This document shows positions 1 to 5,602 of a stretch of 6,809 nucleotides of DNA, piece after piece. Position 1 is the first letter of the stretch. Each line of letters begins with the position of its first letter. This DNA is from an uncultured Lachnospiraceae bacterium (lineage in GTDB: Bacteria; Bacillota; Clostridia; Lachnospirales; Lachnospiraceae). The translations under genes and the position numbers were made by a program. The notes below the pieces were generated by a model. It made no database searches, was not told where the DNA came from, and saw only the letters and a program-made list of their open reading frames with translations. Location of the stretch: positions 1 through 6,809 of the forward strand of contig CAMWTF010000132.1 in assembly GCA_947177105.1 (NCBI GenBank), given 5' to 3'.

Positions 1-131
1 GTTTCCATCAGCGCCACATTGCTGCCCGCCGCCAGGGCCGCCACCTCAAGTTCTTCCCGATTGTTTCTCACAATCTCCAGCGTCTGGGTGCCAATAGAGC
101 CGGTAGAACCCAGTATAGCAATTTTTTTCAT
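1..131 (-). CDS. dxr: 1-deoxy-D-xylulose 5-phosphate reductoisomerase, N-terminal part (runs off the window)
   Basis: Only the first 43 codons are present; the gene continues past position 1. The protein begins MKKIAILGSTGSIGTQTLEI, which carries the GSTGSIG dinucleotide-binding motif (residues 8-14) that opens DXR proteins. DXR is a cytosolic enzyme that rearranges and reduces 1-deoxy-D-xylulose 5-phosphate to 2-C-methyl-D-erythritol 4-phosphate with NADPH, the committed step of the MEP isoprenoid pathway. The ATG (129-131) is preceded by an AGGAG at 143-147, about 11 nt away. It is the last visible gene of the pyrH-frr-uppS-cdsA-dxr run and follows cdsA by 61 nt, so it is probably cotranscribed. 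Its product pathway supplies the isoprenyl diphosphates that UppS elongates. The assignment rests on the N-terminal motif plus gene order; the catalytic domain is outside the window. Confidence 0.93.
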   Translation of the reverse strand, partial: MKKIAILGSTGSIGTQTLEIVRNNREELEVAALAAGSNVALME

Positions 132-156
132 TAAAATTACTTCTCCTCTTTCTCCG

Positions 157-176
157 GCAGCGCTTTCCGGCGCTGC
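157..176 (-). repeat. Perfect 7-bp hairpin between cdsA and dxr
   Basis: GCAGCGC (157-163) and GCGCTGC (170-176) are perfect inverted repeats around a 6-nt loop. In the transcript the hairpin follows the cdsA stop and ends about 10 nt before the dxr Shine-Dalgarno. No U-tract follows, so it is not a normal intrinsic terminator. It could affect RNA stability or processing between the two cistrons, but that is inference. Confidence 0.5.
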
Positions 177-192
177 TCTCACATATTGCCTG

Positions 193-1023
193 TCATCCCG
201 CCGCATGTATCATCAGCACCGACAGAAAATAGATCATAGGCGCTGTCACGATCATGCTGTCAAAACGATCCATGATGCCGCCGTGCCCCGGCAGAATCTT
301 TCCGTAATCCTTGATATCATGGTTTCTCTTGATGGCTGAAGCCGCCAGGTCTCCCACCATGGACATCAGCGCTCCCACCGCACTGATAAACACGATGACC
401 CACAGCACCTGCTGCTCGGAAACCACCGGTTCCACCACGAAGTATGCATAGAGTCCGCCGATCAATGCCGCCCCGGCCACACCGCCGATACAGCCCTCCA
501 GAGATTTATGGGGACTCAGCACGGGGAAGACCTTCTTCCTTCCAATCAGCTTACCCACACAGTAGGCGCAGGTGTCACAGCCCCAGGCGCTGATCAGGAT
601 CAGCCACACCAGATAAATCCCCAGCCGGCTCATCCGGGTCATGTACATGAAGGATAACATCACTGGTGCGTACAGAAAGGAAAAAATAGCCGTCACCACC
701 TGCTCCGCCCGGTATCTGGGAAACAGGATCACATACAGGAACATCTCCGCCATAAACATCAGCACAATACACATTAACAGCAGTGTAGTATCCTGCCAGA
801 AATACATGACCGCATAGTAGAGCACAACACTTCCAAGGCCCACCACCTCCAGGCCGTTAAAGCCCTTCTCCGCCGTGTTGACCTTCTGTGCCTTTGTCAG
901 TTCCCTGTAACCTGCCAAGGATATGAGCAGCAATATCCCAGCCAGATAAGGGCCTCCCAGCCACATGGTAGCCAGCGCTATGATCACCATGACGACTCCA
1001 CTGATTAATCTGGTCCAAAACAT
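193..1023 (-). CDS. cdsA: Phosphatidate cytidylyltransferase (CDP-diacylglycerol synthase)
   Basis: CdsA is an integral membrane enzyme that converts phosphatidic acid and CTP to CDP-diacylglycerol and diphosphate, the branch-point precursor of bacterial phospholipids. The 276-residue protein is almost entirely hydrophobic segments, with several predicted transmembrane helices between residues 5 and 215. The family signature is intact near the C-terminus (residues 229-255): SAIKR, then KDYGKILPGHGG, then MDRFD, which holds the acidic and histidine residues expected at the metal and CTP site. Upstream is the typical AWGCDTCAY segment. The length is normal. The ATG overlaps the uppS stop (TAATG) and its AGGAGG is encoded by the last glutamate codons of uppS, so translation is probably coupled to uppS. 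The paired genes fit the common bacterial order and both serve membrane and envelope lipid metabolism. Confidence 0.97.
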   Translation of the reverse strand: MFWTRLISGVVMVIIALATMWLGGPYLAGILLLISLAGYRELTKAQKVNTAEKGFNGLEVVGLGSVVLYYAVMYFWQDTTLLLMCIVLMFMAEMFLYVILFPRYRAEQVVTAIFSFLYAPVMLSFMYMTRMSRLGIYLVWLILISAWGCDTCAYCVGKLIGRKKVFPVLSPHKSLEGCIGGVAGAALIGGLYAYFVVEPVVSEQQVLWVIVFISAVGALMSMVGDLAASAIKRNHDIKDYGKILPGHGGIMDRFDSMIVTAPMIYFLSVLMIHAAG

Positions 1024-1036
1024 TAGACTTCCTCCT
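1021..1036 (-). promoter_or_regulatory. Shine-Dalgarno and TAATG stop/start overlap of uppS and cdsA
   Basis: On the coding strand AGGAGG (1031-1036) lies 7 nt before the cdsA ATG (1021-1023). The uppS stop TAA (1023-1025) shares one base with that ATG. The ribosome binding site thus lies within the uppS C-terminal Glu codons, an arrangement typical of translational coupling. Confidence 0.85.
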
Positions 1037-1760
1037 CGGAGATTTTGCCGTATCTCCTGTCTCTTTGATTATATGCCTCCACAGCCTTGACCAATTCTTC
1101 CTTGTCAAAGTCCGGCCAGGCCACCGGCGTGAAATAAAACTCTGTGTACGCCAGCTGCCAAAGCAGGAAATTGGAAATCCGCTGCTCATTACAGGTGCGA
1201 ATCAGCAAATCCGGCTCCGGAATGCCGCGGGTGTCCAGATAGTCGCTCAACAACCTCTCACCGATCTCCTGGGGATTCAACGCCCCTCTCTGGATATCCT
1301 GGCCCATCCGCCTCATGGCCCGTACAATCTCATCCCGGCCGCCGTAGTTGATGGCAATCTGAAAATGCAGGCCGTCATTATTCTTAGTGGCCTCCTCCAA
1401 TTCCTGAATGCGGACCCGGATGTCCTGATCCAGACGGGACTTTTCCCCCAGCACCCGGACACACATACGGTTTTTCTCCGCCGTCTTTAAGCAGGTTTTC
1501 ATATAATTGCGCAGCAGCTTCATCAAGGCATCCACTTCGTCCCTGGGACGGTTCCAGTTCTCCGTAGAAAAAGCATACACCGTCAGGTACTGGATCCCCA
1601 TGCGGTAAGCCTCCTCGCAGATGAACTCCACGGTTTTGGCCCCCTCCACATGTCCCATATTCCTAGGCAGACCCTTGGCCTTCGCCCAACGCCCGTTACC
1701 ATCCAGAATAATCGCCACATGCCGCGGTATCTTCAACTCCCGTTCACTATTGCCAGCCAT
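1023..1760 (-). CDS. uppS: Isoprenyl transferase / undecaprenyl diphosphate synthase
   Basis: UppS condenses farnesyl diphosphate with isopentenyl diphosphates in cis to make undecaprenyl diphosphate, the lipid carrier for peptidoglycan and other wall polymers. The 245-residue length is normal for the family. Visible motifs are HVAIILDGNGRWA with the catalytic Asp20, LPRNMGH with Arg33 and His37, YAFSTENW (about 63-70), NYGGRDE, then DLLIRT and EQRISNFLLWQ with Arg188, Arg194, Ser196 and Glu207, which correspond to the diphosphate- and Mg-binding residues known in E. coli UppS. An oddity is Cys190-Asn191 where the family usually has Ser-Gly or Gly-Gly between RT and E. The ATG has an AGGAGG (1765-1770) only 4 nt upstream, slightly tight. 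The gene overlaps cdsA by one base and lies 179 nt after frr, across a hairpin-rich gap. Confidence 0.97.
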   Translation of the reverse strand: MAGNSERELKIPRHVAIILDGNGRWAKAKGLPRNMGHVEGAKTVEFICEEAYRMGIQYLTVYAFSTENWNRPRDEVDALMKLLRNYMKTCLKTAEKNRMCVRVLGEKSRLDQDIRVRIQELEEATKNNDGLHFQIAINYGGRDEIVRAMRRMGQDIQRGALNPQEIGERLLSDYLDTRGIPEPDLLIRTCNEQRISNFLLWQLAYTEFYFTPVAWPDFDKEELVKAVEAYNQRDRRYGKISEEEV

Positions 1761-1797
1761 GCTCCCTCCTATCCGTCATGCCTTCCATGCTCCTGCA

Positions 1798-1820
1798 TAT
1801 CGCAGGCCGCGCCTGCGATA
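1798..1820. repeat. Perfect 9-bp palindromic hairpin in the frr-uppS gap
   Basis: TATCGCAGG (1798-1806) and CCTGCGATA (1812-1820) pair perfectly around a 5-nt CCGCG loop. No T-run follows on either strand, so it does not look like an intrinsic terminator. It is the first of three hairpins packed into this 179-nt gap. Confidence 0.65.
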
Positions 1821-1838
1821 CAGCGTTAATCCGATGCG

Positions 1839-1869
1839 TTTCCATGCATTCCCTGTAAATGCATGGAAA
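1839..1869. repeat. Perfect 12-bp inverted repeat in the frr-uppS gap
   Basis: TTTCCATGCATT (1839-1850) and AATGCATGGAAA (1858-1869) pair perfectly around a 7-nt loop. An 8-base part of the arm, TTCCATGC, occurs again as a direct copy at 1783-1790. The repeat ends exactly where the next hairpin (1870-1906) begins. No U-tract follows in the transcript. Confidence 0.7.
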
Positions 1870-1906
1870 GGGAGCAGTCCCCATCCTGCCGGATGTTGAC
1901 TGTCCC
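1870..1906. repeat. Imperfect 14-bp hairpin just downstream of frr
   Basis: Arms pair as GGGA/TCCC, CAGTC/GACTG and CATCC/GGATG around a TGCC loop (1887-1890). There is one bulged G (1874) and one 2x2 internal mismatch (CC against TT). On the transcript it begins about 30 nt after the frr stop and is followed by only three U residues, so it is at best a weak terminator. GGGAC-type outer arms resemble short palindromic extragenic repeats of Firmicutes, but that link is from memory and untested here. Confidence 0.6.
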
Positions 1907-1939
1907 TCCCCATTATCCATTGTACTTTCATTACACTGA

Positions 1940-2491
1940 TTATACGGTCATGATCTCCTTGGACTTCACTTCCATCAGAGCATCAATGTCCTTAATATAC
2001 TTATCCGTCAGCTTCTGCAGACTCTCCTCCAGCTGCTTGATCTCATCTTCGGAGACCTCGGTCTTGCCCAGCTTCTTTAGAAAATCATTGCCGTCCCTGC
2101 GGATATTGCGGACCGCAACCTTTCCGTCCTCCGCCTTTTTCTTTACCTCCTTCACCAGGTCTTTTCTGCGCTCCTCCGTAAGCTCCGGGAACACCAGACG
2201 AATCACGCTGCCATCATTGGAAGGATTGATGCCCAAGTCGGAAGTCTGGATAGCCTTCTCAATCTCCTTGAGCAGATTCCTCTCCCAGGGCGCAATCTGG
2301 ATAATCCTGGCCTCGGGCACTGTCACATTCCCTACCTGCTGAATGGGGGTAGGAGTGCCGTAGTAATTCACCCGGATCTTGTCCAATACGTGGGGATTGG
2401 CGCGTCCCGCCCTGATGGTGCCGTAATCAGACTCCAGAAATTCATATGTTTTCTTCATTTTATCATCATACTGCTGCAATCTTGCATCCAT
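1940..2491 (-). CDS. frr: Ribosome recycling factor
   Basis: RRF acts with EF-G in the cytosol to split post-termination ribosomes and release mRNA. The 183-residue product (from the ATG at 2489-2491) starts MDARLQQYDDKMKKTYEFLE and contains the hallmark segment GTIRAGRANPHVLD, then YYGTPTPIQQV, and a C-terminal helical half with RRKDLVKEVKK and VRNIRRD. This is full family length. An ATG two codons upstream (2495-2497) is in frame, but it sits one base from the AGGAGG at 2499-2504, too close to use. The inner ATG has a 7-nt spacing and gives the usual MDAR start. The gene follows pyrH with a short gap, the standard pyrH-frr pairing, and is followed by three hairpins before uppS. Confidence 0.97.
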   Translation of the reverse strand: MDARLQQYDDKMKKTYEFLESDYGTIRAGRANPHVLDKIRVNYYGTPTPIQQVGNVTVPEARIIQIAPWERNLLKEIEKAIQTSDLGINPSNDGSVIRLVFPELTEERRKDLVKEVKKKAEDGKVAVRNIRRDGNDFLKKLGKTEVSEDEIKQLEESLQKLTDKYIKDIDALMEVKSKEIMTV

Positions 2492-2504
2492 GTACATACC
2501 TCCT
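2489..2504 (-). promoter_or_regulatory. Ribosome binding site that decides the frr start
   Basis: On the coding strand the order is AGGAGG, T, ATG, TAC, ATG. The first ATG is 1 nt from the Shine-Dalgarno and the second 7 nt. Ribosome geometry and the conserved MDAR start of RRF both favour the second ATG (2489-2491). Confidence 0.85.
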
Positions 2505-2536
2505 AATAAGAGTTGTTTGAAAGGTCTTTGAACCTT

Positions 2537-3235
2537 CTATTCCACTGTGACCTTGGTTCCGCTGAACTTCCCCTTGACCGTATTTACAATACTGTTCTCT
2601 TCATTCAAACCGAACACCCACATGGGCATCCGATTATCCCTGGCCAGGATGGAGGCCGTCATATCCACCACCTGCAGATTTCTGGCGATTACTTCGTCGA
2701 TGGTCACCTGGTCATACTTCTTCGCCGCCGGATTCTTGCAGGGGTCGTCATCGTACACCCCGTCAATGGATTTAGCCAGCAGGATCACATCCGCATCCAC
2801 TTCGATGGCCCGCAGAACCACGCCCGTATCCGTGGAGAAATAAGGATGTCCCGTGCCGCCCGCAAAGAATACTACAACGCCCTTTGCGAAATATTTATTG
2901 GCTCTGTCCTTGGAAAAAAGTTTGGTGAAGGAACCGCACTCGAAAGGTGTCAGAATCCCCGTCATCATACCCACGGAGCGGAAAATCTCCGACACATAGA
3001 TGCAGTTCATCACGGTTGCCAGCATACCGATCTGATCCGCCTTGGTGCGGTCAATGTTCTCACTGGAACGCCCCCTCCAGAAATTGCCGCCTCCAATGAC
3101 GATACCTACCTGGATTCCATCGTCCACCAGCTGCTTTACCTGCAATGCCACGTCTCTCACCGTCTCCTCATCGAATCCGGTCTTCTTCTCTCCCGCCAGA
3201 GCCTCACCGCTCAATTTCAATAGTATACGCTGCAT
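2537..3235 (-). CDS. pyrH: UMP kinase (uridylate kinase)
   Basis: PyrH is the bacterial hexameric UMP kinase of the amino acid kinase fold. It phosphorylates UMP to UDP with ATP in the cytosol and is a control point of pyrimidine nucleotide synthesis. The 232-residue protein shows LLKLSGEAL near the N-terminus (Lys7, Ser9, Gly10), the GGGNFWRGR loop (48-56), RTKADQIGMLATVMN (63-77), FAGGTGHPYFSTDT (124-137) and KSIDGVYDDDP (155-165), all characteristic of the family. The N-terminus is a few residues shorter than in many homologues, but no better upstream start exists in frame. The ATG has a modest AGGA (3244-3247) 8 nt upstream. It heads the pyrH-frr-uppS-cdsA-dxr run; the gene upstream is a bactofilin rather than tsf, the commonest neighbour. 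Confidence 0.97.
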   Translation of the reverse strand: MQRILLKLSGEALAGEKKTGFDEETVRDVALQVKQLVDDGIQVGIVIGGGNFWRGRSSENIDRTKADQIGMLATVMNCIYVSEIFRSVGMMTGILTPFECGSFTKLFSKDRANKYFAKGVVVFFAGGTGHPYFSTDTGVVLRAIEVDADVILLAKSIDGVYDDDPCKNPAAKKYDQVTIDEVIARNLQVVDMTASILARDNRMPMWVFGLNEENSIVNTVKGKFSGTKVTVE

Positions 3236-3279
3236 TATCGTGATCCTGCCTTTCCCTGGACTTCACTATATTCCTTTAT

Positions 3280-3309
3280 GTACTATGAAAGCTTTGGCTT
3301 TCATAGTAC
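3280..3309. repeat. Perfect 13-bp hairpin upstream of pyrH
   Basis: GTACTATGAAAGC (3280-3292) and GCTTTCATAGTAC (3297-3309) pair perfectly around a TTTG loop. In the pyrH-sense transcript it is followed by AUAAAGG, not by a U-tract, so it is not a standard terminator. It lies about 33 nt before the pyrH Shine-Dalgarno and abuts two more inverted repeats. Confidence 0.75.
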
Positions 3310-3338
3310 GGATGGCCCATCCGGCCGCTGGGGGCCGG
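3310..3338. repeat. Two adjoining GC-rich inverted repeats upstream of pyrH
   Basis: GGATG/CATCC (3310-3314 and 3318-3322, 3-nt loop) is followed by CCGGCC/GGCCGG (3321-3326 and 3333-3338, 6-nt loop). The two share bases 3321-3322, so they can form only alternatively or with one trimmed. They sit directly against the 13-bp hairpin at 3280-3309. No T-run follows, so a simple terminator role for the bactofilin gene is not supported. Confidence 0.5.
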
Positions 3339-3361
3339 GAATATGGTCTTGATTTATTGTA

Positions 3362-4393
3362 TCAGCCCTTCTTCACTTCTGGCTTGTAATCATCGAAGAA
3401 GGAAATCGGGTTCACCTCCGCATAGCACTGGGAACACATACCCTCAATCACCGCACCGTTGTTAATCTGTACGGATTTGGATTTGATATTGCCCATAACG
3501 ATGGCTGAAGTATCCAAAATCACGGGACCCTTCACATCAATATCACCTTTGACCGCGCCTGCGATCACTGCGCTGGTGGCGCATATGTTGCCGACCACCA
3601 CGGAGCTTGAACCGATCTTCACGGCGCCCTCGCTGACCAGCTCCCCGTTGATCTTGGCGCTGTCCGCATATATCTCCGCCGCCTTGGAATTTCCGTTGAC
3701 ATAGCCAGTCACATTCAGCTTGCCCAAAATATCAATATTGCCGTTTACACAGCCGATCAGATCCAGCGATCCCTCACTCACCACATCACCGTTGATTGTC
3801 ATGCCTGCTGTTTCTGAGGATGTCTCGTCTGACGCCATCCGTGCGTTAATCATCTCTGCCACTTTAGATTCCCCCTTTGTCTCCTTTTTATTTTCTATTA
3901 CTGTCTCCGTTTCCTCTTCATATGCCAGCGCTGCGCTCCCATCATTGGCGACCGGCGCACTCTCCAGCATCTTTTCCAGATCAATGTCCGGCTCCTCGGC
4001 TTTTGCTGGCTCCTCCGGTGCCGTCGGCTCCGGCTCCAAGCTCTCCTCTACAAGTGCCTCCAAAGTCTCCTCAGCAATCTCCGTCTGATATTCCTCCAGA
4101 CTCTCCCCGGCGCTAAAAGCCTCCTCTGTGATCTCCGGCTCCTCCACTGGCTGTTCTTCCCATACTTCCAGTTCCTCCGCAGGCTGCTCTTCCCATACCT
4201 CCAGTTCCTCCACCGGCTGCTCTTCCCATGTCTCCGACTCCTCCTGATCCACTTCGGGAACCACGATGGAGTCCACCCTGTCCAACATCTCGTTGATATC
4301 CCCAAACCCTTCCTCCTGGGTCTGTTCATCCTCAGGCATCAATTCATTGACCGCCTGGGACAAATCCTCTTTTAAATCCGAGAAAAACCCCAT
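3362..4393 (-). CDS. Bactofilin-family polymer-forming cytoskeletal protein with acidic linker
   Basis: Bactofilins polymerise without nucleotide through a right-handed beta-helix and often scaffold cell-wall enzymes at the membrane. Here residues about 198-327 form the bactofilin (DUF583) domain, recognisable by repeated turns such as INGDVVSEG, VNGNIDILG, INGELVSEG, VVGNICA, VKGDIDVKG and VMGNIKS. The N-terminus (MGFFSDLKEDLSQAVNELM) could form an amphipathic helix for membrane contact. Residues about 20-190 are very rich in Glu and Pro and probably disordered. They include three tandem 11-residue repeats (56-88). Near the C-terminus is a Cys-x-x-Cys pair (Cys320, Cys323). At 343 residues it is long for the family because of the linker. 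The ATG has an AGGAGG (4403-4408) 9 nt upstream. The neighbouring deacetylase suggests a shared envelope role, by inference only. Confidence 0.88.
   Translation of the reverse strand: MGFFSDLKEDLSQAVNELMPEDEQTQEEGFGDINEMLDRVDSIVVPEVDQEESETWEEQPVEELEVWEEQPAEELEVWEEQPVEEPEITEEAFSAGESLEEYQTEIAEETLEALVEESLEPEPTAPEEPAKAEEPDIDLEKMLESAPVANDGSAALAYEEETETVIENKKETKGESKVAEMINARMASDETSSETAGMTINGDVVSEGSLDLIGCVNGNIDILGKLNVTGYVNGNSKAAEIYADSAKINGELVSEGAVKIGSSSVVVGNICATSAVIAGAVKGDIDVKGPVILDTSAIVMGNIKSKSVQINNGAVIEGMCSQCYAEVNPISFFDDYKPEVKKG
4130..4228 (-). repeat. Three tandem 33-nt in-frame repeats in the bactofilin gene
   Basis: Three consecutive 33-nt units encode WEEQPVEELEV, WEEQPAEELEV and WEEQPVEEPEI (residues 56-88). 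The first two units differ at 3 of 33 bases; the third differs from the first at 6. The repeats keep frame, so unit gain or loss would alter linker length without disrupting the beta-helix domain. Confidence 0.9.
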
Positions 4394-4428
4394 AGTTTAC
4401 TTCCTCCTGTTTTGAGTTGTTTTTGGTT

Positions 4429-4490
4429 GCAGCGCCCGGCTGCCTTTCTTAATATAGCTGCGCATATTCCCCGCCGGCACACATGGCCGG
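4429..4490. repeat. Two short GC hairpins in the bactofilin leader
   Basis: GCAGC/GCTGC (4429-4433 and 4439-4443, 5-nt loop) and CCGGC/GCCGG (4474-4478 and 4486-4490, 7-nt loop) lie in the 159-nt gap between the deacetylase stop and the bactofilin start. An 8-bp inverted pair, GCATATTC (4462-4469) and GAATATGC (4545-4552), encloses the second hairpin. No terminator or convincing promoter is visible in this gap, so bactofilin may be read through from the deacetylase gene. Confidence 0.4.
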
Positions 4491-4552
4491 TAATCCATAA
4501 TCTGCCCGCTAAGGCGTCCAATCATACTTCAATGCGTTGTTTGAGAATATGC

Positions 4553-5527
4553 TTACTTAATATGATGAATCGGCGTGGTATCCTCGGTGATTGGTAGTAT
4601 CACTGTATCATCCATTGCCAAAATATTTTCAATAATCTGCGGCAGCGCCTCCACTGTGGTAGGACGGGATGCCGCATCGTGCATCAATATGATGGATGTC
4701 CCATTTCCCAAGATGCCGGAGGTTGCATTGCTCACCAAAGTGTCCACGTCCAGCAGCACACTGCCGCCATCACCGGAGGAAACATTCCAATCATAATATT
4801 CGATCTCTTGTTCCGCCAGAAAATCCGCAAACACATGCATATCAATATCACTGATGGTATTGGAGCTTCCCCCCGGAAAGCGGTAACAGGTACTTTGTAT
4901 TCCGGTATTTTCAAGAATATAAGAATAAATCCGATAAAAATCAGCGGAAAAATCTTCTACGGAACGATATACTTCCGCATATTTGTGGGAGTAGGAATGC
5001 ATCCCGATGGTGTGACCACGCCTTGCTATCTCCTGGAGCATCTCGATAGAATATTCAGTCTCCTTGCCCAGCACGAAAAAAGTGGCTTTCACATCATATT
5101 CATCCAGAATATCCAGAATCTCTTCCGTGTATTTGCTGGGACCGTCGTCAAATGTCAGATATACCTTGTGGGCTGCTTCGGGTTCCACTACCGCCATATC
5201 CCCGTTCTGACCATCCGCGCCGACCACAGGAGCCGACACCAGGATCGCCTTCCTGTCAAGCAGCGGCGCCTGCTGATCCTGCTGGGCCATAGTCGCCGAT
5301 AGCTGCTCCTGCTGGGCTACAGCCGCCGATATCTGCTGCAGTAACTGCTGCTGGTAATCCTGCGTCTCCTCCACCTGCCTGTTCAATGCGCCGATTTTTC
5401 CAAATAGCACTATGCACAATCCCACAGGGAAAATCATCCAGATCAACACAGAGAGCATGATCATCTTTTTCAGACGCTGTACTCGCCTGCGCCGGGCATC
5501 CCCCTGAGATTTCTGCCCTTTTTCCAT
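4553..5527 (-). CDS. Membrane-anchored NodB-type polysaccharide deacetylase
   Basis: This is a carbohydrate esterase family 4 protein that removes acetyl groups, most often from peptidoglycan N-acetylglucosamine, outside the cell. From the ATG at 5525-5527 it has 324 residues: an Arg/Lys-rich cytosolic start, one membrane segment (about 22-42), a Gln-rich helical stalk (about 46-90) and the NodB domain (about 120 to the end). All five CE4 motifs are present: TFDDGP (125-130), the metal-binding HSYSH (177-181), RFPGG (216-220), DWNV (246-249) and LMHD (281-284). An in-frame TTG at 5566 gives a longer reading frame, but it has no Shine-Dalgarno and lies at about the predicted transcript start, so the ATG is preferred even though its own ribosome site is weak. 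The true substrate cannot be read from sequence. Confidence 0.92.
   Translation of the reverse strand: MEKGQKSQGDARRRRVQRLKKMIMLSVLIWMIFPVGLCIVLFGKIGALNRQVEETQDYQQQLLQQISAAVAQQEQLSATMAQQDQQAPLLDRKAILVSAPVVGADGQNGDMAVVEPEAAHKVYLTFDDGPSKYTEEILDILDEYDVKATFFVLGKETEYSIEMLQEIARRGHTIGMHSYSHKYAEVYRSVEDFSADFYRIYSYILENTGIQSTCYRFPGGSSNTISDIDMHVFADFLAEQEIEYYDWNVSSGDGGSVLLDVDTLVSNATSGILGNGTSIILMHDAASRPTTVEALPQIIENILAMDDTVILPITEDTTPIHHIK
5273..5332 (-). repeat. Imperfect tandem 30-nt repeat in the deacetylase stalk
   Basis: Two adjacent ten-residue units, ISAAVAQQEQ and LSATMAQQDQ (residues 66-85 from the ATG at 5527), are encoded by similar 30-nt stretches. They extend the Gln-rich helical stalk between membrane and catalytic domain. 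Confidence 0.65.
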
Positions 5528-5568
5528 TATAACATACCAACCCTTCCACTCAAAGAACAATTTCAAAA

Positions 5569-5600
5569 ATTATATTAACATGAAAGGAAGTATTTTTCAA
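5569..5600 (-). promoter_or_regulatory. Probable sigma-A type promoter for the deacetylase gene
   Basis: On the minus strand TTGAAA (5595-5600) is followed after 17 nt by TAATAT with an upstream TGT, an extended -10 arrangement. A perfect TATAAT (5569-5574) overlaps 3 nt further on but would need a 20-nt spacer. Either reading places the start of transcription near 5560-5566, just after the terminator of the preceding unit and about 35 nt before the preferred ATG. Confidence 0.55.
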
Positions 5601-5602
5601 GC

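Noticed and set aside
1870..1906. Hairpin after frr as an intrinsic terminator
   Set aside because: Only three U residues follow the stem in the transcript and they belong to the next hairpin's arm. uppS also lacks a clear promoter of its own, so complete termination is unlikely.
1065..2342. Several plus-strand open frames of 90-160 codons
   Set aside because: They lie opposite uppS and frr, have low-complexity or unrecognisable products and no convincing ribosome sites. The minus-strand genes have full family motifs.
2492..2497. Upstream ATG as the frr start
   Set aside because: It is one base from AGGAGG; the ATG two codons later has a 7-nt spacing and gives the conserved MDAR beginning.
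2513..3223. A 236-codon plus-strand open frame
   Set aside because: It is the antisense shadow of pyrH; the product is His- and Ile-rich with no recognisable domain, while pyrH on the other strand has every family motif.
4048..4329. A 93-codon minus-strand frame with Trp/Arg-rich repeats
   Set aside because: It is the out-of-frame reading of the 33-nt repeats of the bactofilin gene, so its periodicity is a by-product. It has no Shine-Dalgarno.
4429..4450. Plus-strand hairpin followed by CTTTCTT as a terminator
   Set aside because: The stem is 5 bp, the T-run is interrupted, and no plus-strand gene precedes it.
5528..5566. Upstream TTG start for the deacetylase
   Set aside because: No Shine-Dalgarno precedes it and it falls at about the predicted transcription start. 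The added residues would lie before the basic cytosolic segment without an obvious role.
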